Source of the DNA: Bacteroidales bacterium UBA3856
GTDB lineage: Bacteria; Bacteroidota; Bacteroidia; Bacteroidales; UBA932
Assembly: GCA_002392525.1 (NCBI GenBank)
Contig: DGHE01000018.1
Coordinates: forward strand, 1-19,266
Direction of reading: 5' to 3'
DNA: 19,266 nt
Shown here: piece by piece, positions 7,274 through 15,614 of the stretch
Layout: each line of letters opens with the position of its first letter
How positions within the stretch are numbered: position 1 is the first letter of the stretch
The notes under the pieces: generated by a model
What the model saw: only the letters and a program-made list of their open reading frames with translations
What the model was told of the DNA's origin: nothing
Database searches by the model: none
Program-made: the position numbers and the translations under genes

Positions 7274-8410
7274 CTACCAGACAACCATCTTGCACACTTC
7301 GCCGAGGGACGTTCCCTCAATGACGCTGTTCACCTGCGAGAAAATCATTCCGCTGACTGTCATCACGTTGGAATTGATGATTTTTGGCCTGGCGGCCAGG
7401 GCCGCCGATGACGACTCAAAAACGCCTTGAACCATGTTCTGATTGGCCAGGGCAAGGGAACGGGACAGCGCCTCGGACGTGATGCCTTCCAGGTTGTTTG
7501 CATTCATCATCGGGGGAAGGAACTTCTCGGCATTGGCAACAACCGCCAGTCCCAGGACGTTTTCCTGAACGTTTTCCTGGAGGTTGTTGGCGAAGATCAT
7601 ATTTGCATCCACGGCGGCCCGAAGCTCAGCCGCGGGAATAGCCTCGTTCACCTGGGTATTCATATAGAAGACTCTGGCCACGTTGGCACTGTTCAGGACT
7701 GCCATCTGCTCACAGGCGTTGAAACTGCCAAGGGTAGAGACGCTCTTCTGAGAATCCAGCAGATATCCCTTGTCTTCCAGCTTGCCGGCAGCCTTTTCGT
7801 CACCGTCGAGGGCGGCGGTCATGCGCTGATAGTCCACCCACTGGTCGCGCACAAAAAGGAGACGGTCCTCGCACTTGTTCGCAGCGGCATACTTGTCGGT
7901 GATGTCGATAAAGCGATTGGCCAGCTCATTCTGCTTCTGCAGGGCCACATAGGCCAGCGATGCATTGATGGTATTCTGGGCCAGTTCCGGGCAGGACTCG
8001 CCGCCCAGCGCAGTGTTGATGTCGGCGCCGGAGCGGGCCAGGGAGGCACACACATTGTTCACCGTGACATAGGCCTTGTTCATATCCTCCAGGACGCCGG
8101 CATACTCCGGAATGTCGGAAGCCACCTCGTTGGACATATCCACGAGCGAAGCAAACTGGTTGGCGCGCGTCTGCATCACATAATAGGAAGCGACGATGCT
8201 GTTCTTGTAGGCCTCGTCATTGCGCATGAGTTCCTCCATGTTGGAGAGGCTTTCGCCGGAAGTCTTGCGGGAGAAACGGGACGTCTTGCCAATGTCGCCG
8301 CTTGCGTTTTCACTGTCAACCTTCCAGTCTACGAGGGGAGACACAATGAAACCAACGGCGGCAATGACAACGGCCGAGGAGAGAATGATAATAGCTTTAC
8401 GGTTTTTCAT
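7274..8410 (-). CDS. Membrane-anchored helical protein of unknown function
   Basis: I do not recognise a family. The 378-residue product opens with a charged tip, MKNRK, and one hydrophobic segment (about 6-26), either an uncleaved anchor or a signal sequence without a lipobox. A polar stretch rich in Ser, Lys and Arg (30-55) follows. The rest looks almost wholly alpha-helical, rich in Ala, Asn, Gln and Glu. Five cysteines (121, 140, 180, 233, 373) could form disulfides if the domain is periplasmic. The C-terminus is EVCKMVVW. The ATG at 8410 is chosen because it gives the N-terminal anchor; the open frame continues upstream to 8653 but runs over the end of the neighbouring lipoprotein gene and the promoter region. 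It has its own promoter-like box at 8441-8448 and a terminator at 7224-7251, so it appears to be transcribed alone. Its position between a fimbrillin operon and a protease/regulator operon suggests an envelope role, but nothing shows which. Confidence 0.85.
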   Translation of the reverse strand: MKNRKAIIILSSAVVIAAVGFIVSPLVDWKVDSENASGDIGKTSRFSRKTSGESLSNMEELMRNDEAYKNSIVASYYVMQTRANQFASLVDMSNEVASDIPEYAGVLEDMNKAYVTVNNVCASLARSGADINTALGGESCPELAQNTINASLAYVALQKQNELANRFIDITDKYAAANKCEDRLLFVRDQWVDYQRMTAALDGDEKAAGKLEDKGYLLDSQKSVSTLGSFNACEQMAVLNSANVARVFYMNTQVNEAIPAAELRAAVDANMIFANNLQENVQENVLGLAVVANAEKFLPPMMNANNLEGITSEALSRSLALANQNMVQGVFESSSAALAARPKIINSNVMTVSGMIFSQVNSVIEGTSLGEVCKMVVW

Positions 8411-8440
8411 GATATGTTGTTTTTTGGTTTGTTCCGGGAG

Positions 8441-8448
8441 CAAAAGTA
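8441..8448 (-). promoter_or_regulatory. Promoter -7 box for the 378-residue protein gene
   Basis: On the minus strand, TACTTTTG fits TAnnTTTG exactly and lies 30 nt before the ATG at 8410. No exact TTTG -33 box is found at 19-21 nt; the nearest sequence is the GTTTTAC of a direct repeat about 22 nt upstream. The short A-rich leader lacks a clear Shine-Dalgarno sequence, as is usual in Bacteroidetes. Confidence 0.5.
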
Positions 8449-8469
8449 GCACTCCTTCGCGAAACCAGC

Positions 8470-8498
8470 GTAAAACTATTACAAATTGTTGTAAAACT
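8470..8498. promoter_or_regulatory. Paired direct repeats and inverted repeat, possible operator
   Basis: In the 95-nt gap between the fimbrillin operon and the 378-residue protein gene, GTAAAACT occurs twice (8470-8477 and 8491-8498), 21 bp apart, or two helical turns. Between and overlapping them is a perfect inverted repeat, TTACAA (8479-8484), ATTG, TTGTAA (8489-8494). The site lies just upstream of the TAnnTTTG box, where a regulator could act. It could instead be a weak AT-rich hairpin ending the fimbrillin transcript. Confidence 0.35.
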
Positions 8499-8505
8499 TT
8501 TGCAA

Positions 8506-10464
8506 TTATTCGCTCAAATGGGGATAGCCGGCCGGCTGGTGCACATACACGTAAACGTCGTAGCCGGAGTGGCTGGCGCACCAGGAAGCGATTCCGCTGT
8601 TGAGCGTCTCGGTAAAGGAAGGGCGCGTCATGGACTCCGAGGTATAGAGACAAGTCTCCACCATTCCGGTGTTGGAAGCGACAATATCTTCTCCCGTCAC
8701 CTTTCCGGCCTGGTAGCAGCCCACCAGGGTGCCGCTGTTGGTGCCGACGAGGCCTCCTACAGGCGCAGTCCCGGAGGTAGTTCCCGTATGGTAACTGGCC
8801 AGGATGACACCCGCATTGGAGCCTACCAGGGCACCGGCATTGCTGTCGCCAAGCATTACGTCGCTAACCACGGCACAGGCGCAGATGAGGCCTTCGCTGG
8901 TGTCTGTCAAAACACCTCTCCCGTTCACCGTGCCTCCTGTATGCACCTGCAACTGCTCCAAACGTGCGCCGGCAGCCAGTTTTCCAAAGAGAGGGCTGCC
9001 TTCTACACCGTAGAGATAGCGCATGCCGCCAAGGAAAGTACCCTTGAACGGATGTGAGGCATCTCCCACCCCAATCCAGGGAACCTCGAAGGTGAGGTCT
9101 GCATCCAGCGCCACACACTGTCCCTCAAAAGAGCGGCCAGCCTTCACTTCATAGGCAAAAGAGAGCCACTGACGGGCCGTGGAAATCTGGAACGGATGCT
9201 CCAAGGAGCCATCATGGCCGTATATATCCTGGAGATGGCCTTCCTGAAAATAGAGCCAGGCGGCATCATCCTCGGTAGCCTCCGTATCTGTTGCGATGGT
9301 TACGCTGCTGCGGGAGGTATCGTGAAGGAAAGTCGAGTTTTTCTTGAGCTGGCTCTGGTCGGGGGTAGAGACAAACTCCCAGTCCTCGAAGTCCACGCCC
9401 ACCACCATCTGCTCGTCCCGGTGGTTGAGCGTAATGTTGATGGTGGTATTGTAGCCAGACTCGAAGGAGACATCCTGGAGAGAGGCCGTATAGGTGCACG
9501 TTTTCAGCAGCTGGGAATTCAGGGGATCGGGATAGGTGACGTCAAAGCTCAGCTGCGTCTTCCGATACCTGGCATCATCACCGTCCAGCGTAGTCAGATA
9601 ATCCATGGGCTGGGGCGTCGTAATTCCGTAAAAAGTAAAGGTACGGGCCTGCTTCTCACCCACACCTGCCGGGTTCGGAATCCAAAGCCGCACATCTTTC
9701 CGTGCGTCCGCCCTGGCTCCCACAGGCTGCACCTGGGCACTGGACTCCATCCATTTGTACTCCGTGGGCTGGTGAAGAAGACGCATGTCCGAGACTACCG
9801 TCTCGTTATCCACTGCAGATGAACTGGAAGAGAATCCGTTGATGTTCACCACTACGCGCACGCTGCTCAGGGCATGGGAGAACTTTACCAGGGCCACGCT
9901 TCCGCCGGGCTCGGCCTTCACCTGCGTATCGTAGCAGATAAGAAGGTCTTCTTTTTCCAGCGATTCCTGCGTGTCAAACACAATCTCACCACTTTCCCGA
10001 GGGTCTCCCAAGGTACCTTCATAATAAGGATAGCTGGATTCTGTCTTCCTGGTCCAGTCAAAGGATGCATCCTTCGGGGTGCAGTAGGCCACAAAGGTAT
10101 GCGGGCTCACGGCATCGGTCCAGTACACACGCTCGGGAGCGCCGTCTCCCTCTCCCCGCGTCCAGCCGCCGCCGTCTCCGGCCACAAAGGTAACGCCTTC
10201 ATACGTATCGGAAGCCCCGGGATAGGTAAATTCCTCAATGGGATACGCTGTACGGCGGATATTGGTAAAAACAGCCTGGTCTCCGCCCTGGAACTTGCTT
10301 CGGCCCACATAATCGGCCAGCTTGGTCACCGTAGCACGGGTCTCGGGTTCGCCGCCTTCGATATAGGCACGGATGCCCCGGATCTGAGGCTGGTTTACGG
10401 GGATTGTTTCCTTCACCGAGCAGGCGGTGAGGGCGACGAGTACAATATAGCTTAAACGCTTCAT
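8506..10464 (-). CDS. Fimbrillin-family lipoprotein with C-terminal GLUG repeats
   Basis: A 652-residue surface lipoprotein. The signal peptide ends in the lipobox LTAC with the lipidated Cys15. An ETRAT sequence (41-45) follows, at the place where fimbrillins are often cut by Arg-specific proteases. Residues about 50-365 resemble the fimbrillin (Mfa-like) module, with KFSHALSSVRVVVNI (194-208) and the closing SGYNTTINITLNHRDEQ-type strand before FEDWEF (359-364). Residues about 420-620 form a second module: PFQISTARQWLSFAYEV, then VALDADLTF, and short GLUG-like repeats GALVGSNAGVI (544-554) and GGLVGTNSGTLVGCY (570-584). The latter are typical of beta-solenoid adhesins. It probably acts as a pilus or adhesin subunit at the cell surface. 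Its ATG overlaps the TGA of the upstream gene (ATGA). This is the last gene of the operon, with the stop TAA at 8506-8508. Confidence 0.85.
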   Translation of the reverse strand: MKRLSYIVLVALTACSVKETIPVNQPQIRGIRAYIEGGEPETRATVTKLADYVGRSKFQGGDQAVFTNIRRTAYPIEEFTYPGASDTYEGVTFVAGDGGGWTRGEGDGAPERVYWTDAVSPHTFVAYCTPKDASFDWTRKTESSYPYYEGTLGDPRESGEIVFDTQESLEKEDLLICYDTQVKAEPGGSVALVKFSHALSSVRVVVNINGFSSSSSAVDNETVVSDMRLLHQPTEYKWMESSAQVQPVGARADARKDVRLWIPNPAGVGEKQARTFTFYGITTPQPMDYLTTLDGDDARYRKTQLSFDVTYPDPLNSQLLKTCTYTASLQDVSFESGYNTTINITLNHRDEQMVVGVDFEDWEFVSTPDQSQLKKNSTFLHDTSRSSVTIATDTEATEDDAAWLYFQEGHLQDIYGHDGSLEHPFQISTARQWLSFAYEVKAGRSFEGQCVALDADLTFEVPWIGVGDASHPFKGTFLGGMRYLYGVEGSPLFGKLAAGARLEQLQVHTGGTVNGRGVLTDTSEGLICACAVVSDVMLGDSNAGALVGSNAGVILASYHTGTTSGTAPVGGLVGTNSGTLVGCYQAGKVTGEDIVASNTGMVETCLYTSESMTRPSFTETLNSGIASWCASHSGYDVYVYVHQPAGYPHLSE

Positions 10465-11468
10465 TCTGCGGTAATGTTCACGGGATACAGTTTCCCCTGT
10501 TCAAAAATCTTTCTTTCCAGCGGGTAGCTGTAACGGTTTTTTCCGTCCCTGATCCAAATGCGGGCCTCGGCAGCCAGCGAACAGGGCGGAACAATCAGGT
10601 AATAGGCATCTTCGCTCCGGTGGGCCGTGTAAACCCCGGTGGCGGGAATGGAGGAGAACGGCTTCACCAGCGCTTTCCTATCGGCATCACTGTTCACGGC
10701 TACGCCCAGCACCTTGCCGTTCTGCTCCAGCGAGCAGCTGCTTTTTTCCTGGTAGCCAAAGCGGGAGTTCACTTTGCTGCGCCCGGCGTAGTAGTCTCCC
10801 ACCACCACTTCCCGCTGGTCAATGTCCGGCATGCCCTCCACCGTGACTACGGCACTGGAAGAAACGCCGGGAACAGAAATGCGCAGGCAGGCCATCACAT
10901 GGTCAAATGCCAGATGAACATTGTAGGAGCCTGTCTGCATATAGGACTGGGCCCACAGGAGGTCAGACTTGAGGTAGTCTTTCTCCAGCGTCTGGTCAGC
11001 TTCAAAAACATAGTTGTACTGGGAGTAGCGGGTTCCTCCGGAAACAAAAATCACGTTCTCGCTCCAGGTGGAGGCCGTAAACACATACGGCGTCTGCTGG
11101 GCCAGATAACGGGCATAAAGGTCCGGAGAAGCCGAGTAGCGGTAATCTCCCTCCACATCCACTTTGTCGGCGGCGGTAAGGACGCTCCAGCCGGTACCGT
11201 TCCACTTGAAAAGCCAGAATGCATCGGCACTGTGGCCGTAGGTGGTCTCTCCAAACTGGGTACGGTCATCGAAGGGGCAGATAATCTTGAGCCGCATGCG
11301 GTCTCCTACGGCAAAGGCATTGCCGGAGAGGGTCGTCTTGGTTCCCGTCTCATCTTCAAAGGAGGAAATGGAGGTAGAGAAGTGGACGATCTTCTGGTCA
11401 TCCATTACTTCCGGAGAGCAGGAAACGGCCAGGAAAAGCCAGAGTATATACTTTGAAAGCTTCTTCAT
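10461..11468 (-). CDS. Fimbrillin-family lipoprotein without solenoid extension
   Basis: A 335-residue protein. From the ATG at 11468 it has a short signal peptide with a candidate lipobox AVSC (Cys17); an in-frame upstream ATG at 11504 would place 12 extra residues before the signal and is rejected. The mature part fits one fimbrillin-like module, with GTKTTLSG (42-49) near the front, a LAFDHVMACLRISVPGV strand in the middle (the FxH...V pattern shared with its neighbours), SIPATGVYTAH, and the closing GKLYPVNITAE. It lacks the ET[RK]A site and the C-terminal solenoid seen in its neighbours. It may be a simple shaft or anchor subunit; the role is inferred only from size and position. The stop overlaps the start of the next gene by 4 nt, and it starts 8 nt after the previous stop. 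Confidence 0.82.
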   Translation of the reverse strand: MKKLSKYILWLFLAVSCSPEVMDDQKIVHFSTSISSFEDETGTKTTLSGNAFAVGDRMRLKIICPFDDRTQFGETTYGHSADAFWLFKWNGTGWSVLTAADKVDVEGDYRYSASPDLYARYLAQQTPYVFTASTWSENVIFVSGGTRYSQYNYVFEADQTLEKDYLKSDLLWAQSYMQTGSYNVHLAFDHVMACLRISVPGVSSSAVVTVEGMPDIDQREVVVGDYYAGRSKVNSRFGYQEKSSCSLEQNGKVLGVAVNSDADRKALVKPFSSIPATGVYTAHRSEDAYYLIVPPCSLAAEARIWIRDGKNRYSYPLERKIFEQGKLYPVNITAE

Positions 11469-11476
11469 CGTCGTCG

Positions 11477-13999
11477 CTAATTGTTCTGTTCCAAAACATT
11501 CCAAGCCTCACTGGAAGCATCGGGCGCACCCGGGACCAGCACGGGATAGGAGTGGGCATACCCTTCCGGGTCATTGACATAATGTCCCAGGCAGTTGTGC
11601 GGCTCGGCCACTACGGCCCCGTCCTGATTGTAGCGCCAGATGGCATAATTCATGGCCTTCCAAGGTGCCAGGCCGTAGAATCCCTCCTTCATTTCCGGAG
11701 TGCCCAACTTGTCAAAGGGAACGTCGTCGGAGAGCAGGTTGTCGTTCTTGGCTTTCAATACGTAAGAATGCGCTCCGCGGATGTACTCCTTGGGGCCATA
11801 GGCATCGGCCACCCCGCCTACCGCCGTAGTACCGGGTGCCAGCGTAATGTCGTAGTAGTTCACGAGGAACCGGCCCCATGTGGGTTTAGCACCGGTCTGG
11901 GGGGCCAGGAAAGCAGTGGCGCCCGTGGCATAGGCCCCGAGGAGCGCGCCGCTACCGGAGGGAATGCCGTCGGCCGCTATCATGTTCCCGATCATGTGCA
12001 GGTCGTCGGCCTCGCCCACCAGGGCGCCGGTAGCGCGTCCCTGATAGAAGCAACCTACTACGTAGCTGTTCCCCTTAAGGCTTCCGGCAATAGGATTACC
12101 GGCCGATGGCGCCTCAATGGAAACGCCAACGATGTAGGCGCCGTAGCCGGTTTTTCCGGACGCTTTGGCCGAGCGCATGAGCTTGAAATCGTGAACCGTC
12201 TCAATGCGGAGGTTGCGGACCGCCGCCTCCACGCAGTCGCCAAAGAAATATCCGCCCTCTACGTTCACATTATGCAGCCAGTGCACATTGCCCTCCAGCA
12301 CCCCGCGGAAGGGAGTAGAGGCCGATGCCCCTATGGACGTGAGTTCCCAGTCATAGAAATCCAGGTCCTCATCCAGCACAATCGTGAAATGACGTCCCAG
12401 GTCCTCTTCGTAAAAACTGAACGGGCCCCGGAGATAGTCCAATCGGGCATACGCAGCCTGGTCGGCATTGGCCGGGTGATAATGGTCGTAGAAAATGTAG
12501 CCTTCTTCCTCGGCCTGGGCCCGCGAAACGGAGTCGGCTCCGGCTCTTGCTTCCCCGTTCTCCACATCCTCGGAACGGTACCAGCGGTACAAGTTGTCGG
12601 AATGGTCCAGCACCTGTGTGAGGCCGCTCATCTTACGGGCAGCCGTTCCATTCACCAGATGCATCAGCTCCACAAACTGCACCGGGGTATTGATATGGAA
12701 CTCGGGCTGATACACATCCTGGATTCTCTTTGGAATCGCATCATGGATGGCCTGCTGCCACCAGTGGTAAGGATTACTTGCCTGAGGCGCGTGCGATCCG
12801 TCGTCCCGCTTACCATTCTCCGCATCCTGCTCATCCCAGAGGAAGTGGTCGGCCGGGGTAATGGTAAAGTGGTTGTAATGGTACCCGACGCTAAAGAGAT
12901 AGCTGTAGCCGGGAATGAGTTCCAGTCCATTCGGATAGAGCGGCTCGGTACTGCCTGGAGCCAGAATGTCACTGAGCGAGAAAATGTGGAAAGAAGACTC
13001 CACGTGGTCGTCCCCGCCGTTGTCTCCGCTGTTGACGTCGTAGAGCTGAATCCGGAAGCGGGTGAAAGGAGGCAGGGTGAGCAGTTCCCCACCCGTTTCG
13101 CTGCTGCTCATATCATAAGGGATGGTCACCATGTACAGGCGGCCGTCGTTGGAGCAGAACACCGGACGCTGCACGTCGGAAGCAATCTCCTCGGGTGTAC
13201 GGGTTCCAAAGTACACCATCCCCTCCGTTTTCTCATGGATGGTGCCAAAGTCGGTCGTACCATTGTAAGTATCCTGGGTCATGGCTCTCAGGAGCGAGTG
13301 CTGGATATCCACGCCGGAGGGCATGCACATCCGGTCATAGACTGCTTTTACGGCATCGGCCTGCCCGTCCGCGTCATAATCTTCGTCCTCCAGGCAAATG
13401 ACGGCACTGCCAAACTCGTTGCCGGACTTGGCAATGAAACCGATGCGGCAGCCCTGGTGCTTCAGGCGCATGGGAACGTCGATGGTGGGGCCAGAAACGG
13501 TCACCCAGTCGGAGATGCTGTAGTCGGGATAATAGCTTCCTTTGTTTGTGGCGCTGTTGCCGATGGCTCCCGCGAGGTTGCTGCGCGAGAAAGAACGGAA
13601 ACGCACGGTGCGGCCGTTTTCCCAGGTAAGGGAGTCGGCCGATGTCTGGACAAACGTGCTGCCGGGCAGGTTGGAGCCCAGGGCACCCGGACTGGGTTTC
13701 CAGTCGGAATCCAGCACCAGGGAGGTTCCGGCCGCATATTTGGTATTGAGGGTATAGACGCGATAGGCTTCTTTGCCCGCCTCGAAACCGTTTTCTCCCA
13801 TGTACTGGCGATAGATGGTCATGAGGTCTCCCTCGTTGAAAGAGCCGTCGTGCCGGTACGTGGCGCGGGTTTCAAAAGGGCTGGCCACAACAGCGCGGAA
13901 GTTCACGCCGCGGCCCAGCCACTCACCCGGGAAGGTTTCCTTGGCACAGGCAGCAGCGAGCAGCAGCGTGAGTATGGATATGATATGCTTTCCTTTCAT
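11477..13999 (-). CDS. Large fimbrillin-like lipoprotein with solenoid-like C-terminal half
   Basis: An 840-residue protein with a signal peptide, Cys18 (LLAAAC) as the likely lipidation site, and ETRAT at 43-47. The N-terminal half (to about 385) has fimbrillin-type signatures: MRLKHQGCRIGFIAKSG (177-193) and PGYSYLFSVGYHYNHFTI (363-380). A D-x-D-x-D-G-x-x-D loop (Asp207 to Asp215) inside this half resembles a calcium-binding loop. A linker rich in Asp, Gly, Trp and His leads to a second half (about 430-840) with FHINTPVQFVELMHLV, FTIVLDEDLDFYDWELTSIG, FRGVLEGNVHWLHNVNVEGG and Gly-rich turns such as GALVGEA and GALLGAY. This is consistent with a beta-solenoid related to GLUG repeats but more diverged. 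It is probably a surface adhesin or pilus tip subunit; the ligand is unknown. It lies 3 nt after the previous stop and 8 nt before the next start. Confidence 0.82.
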   Translation of the reverse strand: MKGKHIISILTLLLAAACAKETFPGEWLGRGVNFRAVVASPFETRATYRHDGSFNEGDLMTIYRQYMGENGFEAGKEAYRVYTLNTKYAAGTSLVLDSDWKPSPGALGSNLPGSTFVQTSADSLTWENGRTVRFRSFSRSNLAGAIGNSATNKGSYYPDYSISDWVTVSGPTIDVPMRLKHQGCRIGFIAKSGNEFGSAVICLEDEDYDADGQADAVKAVYDRMCMPSGVDIQHSLLRAMTQDTYNGTTDFGTIHEKTEGMVYFGTRTPEEIASDVQRPVFCSNDGRLYMVTIPYDMSSSETGGELLTLPPFTRFRIQLYDVNSGDNGGDDHVESSFHIFSLSDILAPGSTEPLYPNGLELIPGYSYLFSVGYHYNHFTITPADHFLWDEQDAENGKRDDGSHAPQASNPYHWWQQAIHDAIPKRIQDVYQPEFHINTPVQFVELMHLVNGTAARKMSGLTQVLDHSDNLYRWYRSEDVENGEARAGADSVSRAQAEEEGYIFYDHYHPANADQAAYARLDYLRGPFSFYEEDLGRHFTIVLDEDLDFYDWELTSIGASASTPFRGVLEGNVHWLHNVNVEGGYFFGDCVEAAVRNLRIETVHDFKLMRSAKASGKTGYGAYIVGVSIEAPSAGNPIAGSLKGNSYVVGCFYQGRATGALVGEADDLHMIGNMIAADGIPSGSGALLGAYATGATAFLAPQTGAKPTWGRFLVNYYDITLAPGTTAVGGVADAYGPKEYIRGAHSYVLKAKNDNLLSDDVPFDKLGTPEMKEGFYGLAPWKAMNYAIWRYNQDGAVVAEPHNCLGHYVNDPEGYAHSYPVLVPGAPDASSEAWNVLEQNN

Positions 14000-14002
14000 G
14001 CC

Positions 14003-15610
14003 TTACTTGTATTGAGGAAGCCCCGGAGTCACATCCGGGACAGAAGGGCAGTTGTGTACGTATCCGGTTACGGACGATCCCAGAAGCGTTCCTTCTTCCA
14101 GCACGAACTTCGTATTGATAAGCTCGGCCCTCCAGCCGGCGGTAGGAACCCAGATACCCTTCTCCTTATGAACGTTGGCCTCACCTTCGCTGGTAACTTC
14201 ATAAGTACCGTCAACGCCGTCAAAGACAACATCTCCGGGGCCGAAACCGGTAAAGGTAAGGGTATGGTCCTGTCCGTCCAGATGGCCTGTGAACACAAAA
14301 TTCTCCGGCAGTTCCGCCGCATCCAGAATCATATCGCGGTCCAGGATAAAGTAGTCCCCATGGTGCCCGCCACCCTTGTAAGCCTCTGCGAACATAGCCT
14401 TCCAGGCATCTTCGCTCACATACTGCGTTCCGTCATAATCCTCGCCGTCGGTTTCGGCTACATCCAGGGTGCCCGCTTTGTAGGCACGCTGCCAGCTGCT
14501 GCCGGCGTGCGAGAGATTATGGCCGCCGGGATTGTCGGCGCCATAATAGTCGTCGTGGCTCACGGTCTCTGTCCACAGCTCGCTGCCGGAGCTGTTGTAG
14601 TCCACGCTCTTTCGGCCGATCCTCAGATACACGATGGTCTCATGGTTGGCATCGAGGTCAAAGACAAACTCGCGGGTGTACTGCAGGCCGTTACTGAGGG
14701 TTACGTCAAAATCGATTTTATTGGTGGCCGACCAGTTCCCCTTCGACGCCTCGTCGTACATCACGGTCTTCGCCGAGGTATAGGTGGGCCGGACAATGAG
14801 GTCGTACACAGGTACCGTCTTGTACCGGTACCGTTCGTAGCCAGCCGGTAAGGACGCTTCCAGCGAAGCCCACTCGGGATCGGCAGGATAGAAGTAGGTC
14901 TTTTTCTGCGTATTGTAAAATACCACGAAGTCCTGCTTCTCCTCTACAAAATGCGGCACCACTTTACGGGCCTTGGCCCACTGGGGTTTTCCTTCGCTCA
15001 CACCGGAGAGCACGCTCACGTTGGAGAAGCGGATCCTGGAAGTAAGCGGATCGTCCGGGAAGGTGTATCCGTCAATGGTCACATTGTCTCCCAGGGCCGG
15101 GTCGATGAGGATATAGGCCAGCACGCGGGCCAGCCTGTGCTGCAGCGGAAGCTGGATGCGCGCCACAGTAGCGTTCAGGGTAAATGCCGGCGGAAGGCTC
15201 AGATACTGTGAGAGCTGCGTGTAATCCCGCTGGTCGGAGACGAGGTCGGCACCCTCCGTCAGTGCCTCGGGCACATACACGCCCTCAAAGAAATGCGCGC
15301 CGTTTCCCATCCACCGGCCCGGCATGCCGGAATCCTTGCAGAGGAAGGAGTACCGGTCGGGATTGTCGTCGCTTCTCAGCGAAAGGCGCATTTCGCGGGC
15401 GGTGGTACGGTCCTTGTCCAGGCCATAGGTGACGTCCATGCCCTTTCTCAAAAGCGGAGCCAGCCAGTCCACGGACTCGGCATCGGCCTTGGTCTCCACC
15501 TGCACGCCAGCCTCCACGCTCCCTATCCGGATGAGGTCTCCGGCAGGGACCTCGGCCCTCCGGCAAGCCAGGGGCACAAGGAGCAAAAACGCGAATAAAT
15601 ACTTTTTCAT
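14003..15610 (-). CDS. Fimbrillin-like lipoprotein with short C-terminal module
   Basis: A 535-residue protein. ATG 15610 gives MKKYLFAFLLLVPLAC with Cys16 as the probable lipidation site; the residue at -3 is Pro, so the lipobox is imperfect. Earlier in-frame starts up to 15637 overlap the preceding gene and would spoil the signal peptide. ETKA stands at 39-42. The fimbrillin-like part runs to about residue 340, with LPLQHRLARVLAYILI (154-169) as the conserved FxH-type strand and REFVFDLDANHETIVYLRIG (313-332) as the closing strands. The remaining 195 residues contain AWKAMFAEAYKGG, DYFILDRDMILDAAELPENF and TGHLDGQDHTLTFTGF. These match the first turns of the solenoid module in its neighbours, but no GLUG repeats follow, so the solenoid is short or truncated. 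It ends SVPDVTPGLPQYK. It sits 4 nt after one gene and 3 nt before the next. Confidence 0.82.
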   Translation of the reverse strand: MKKYLFAFLLLVPLACRRAEVPAGDLIRIGSVEAGVQVETKADAESVDWLAPLLRKGMDVTYGLDKDRTTAREMRLSLRSDDNPDRYSFLCKDSGMPGRWMGNGAHFFEGVYVPEALTEGADLVSDQRDYTQLSQYLSLPPAFTLNATVARIQLPLQHRLARVLAYILIDPALGDNVTIDGYTFPDDPLTSRIRFSNVSVLSGVSEGKPQWAKARKVVPHFVEEKQDFVVFYNTQKKTYFYPADPEWASLEASLPAGYERYRYKTVPVYDLIVRPTYTSAKTVMYDEASKGNWSATNKIDFDVTLSNGLQYTREFVFDLDANHETIVYLRIGRKSVDYNSSGSELWTETVSHDDYYGADNPGGHNLSHAGSSWQRAYKAGTLDVAETDGEDYDGTQYVSEDAWKAMFAEAYKGGGHHGDYFILDRDMILDAAELPENFVFTGHLDGQDHTLTFTGFGPGDVVFDGVDGTYEVTSEGEANVHKEKGIWVPTAGWRAELINTKFVLEEGTLLGSSVTGYVHNCPSVPDVTPGLPQYK

Positions 15611-15614
15611 CACT

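Noticed and set aside
8479..8494. The AT-rich inverted repeat considered as a terminator for the fimbrillin operon.
   Set aside because: A 6-bp stem with four A-T pairs and only a short T-run after it is too weak to call; it is kept as a possible operator instead.
8411..8653. An 81-codon N-terminal extension of the 378-residue protein gene.
   Set aside because: It overlaps the end of the fimbrillin lipoprotein gene and covers the promoter-like box and repeats; the ATG at 8410 gives a proper membrane anchor.
11453..14851. A 1132-codon open frame on the plus strand, opposite two fimbrillin genes.
   Set aside because: It is in exact codon register with the minus-strand genes, so it stays open simply because those genes avoid TTA, CTA and TCA codons, as GC-rich genes do. 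The translation has no signal peptide or family motif, and the sense proteins are clearly real.
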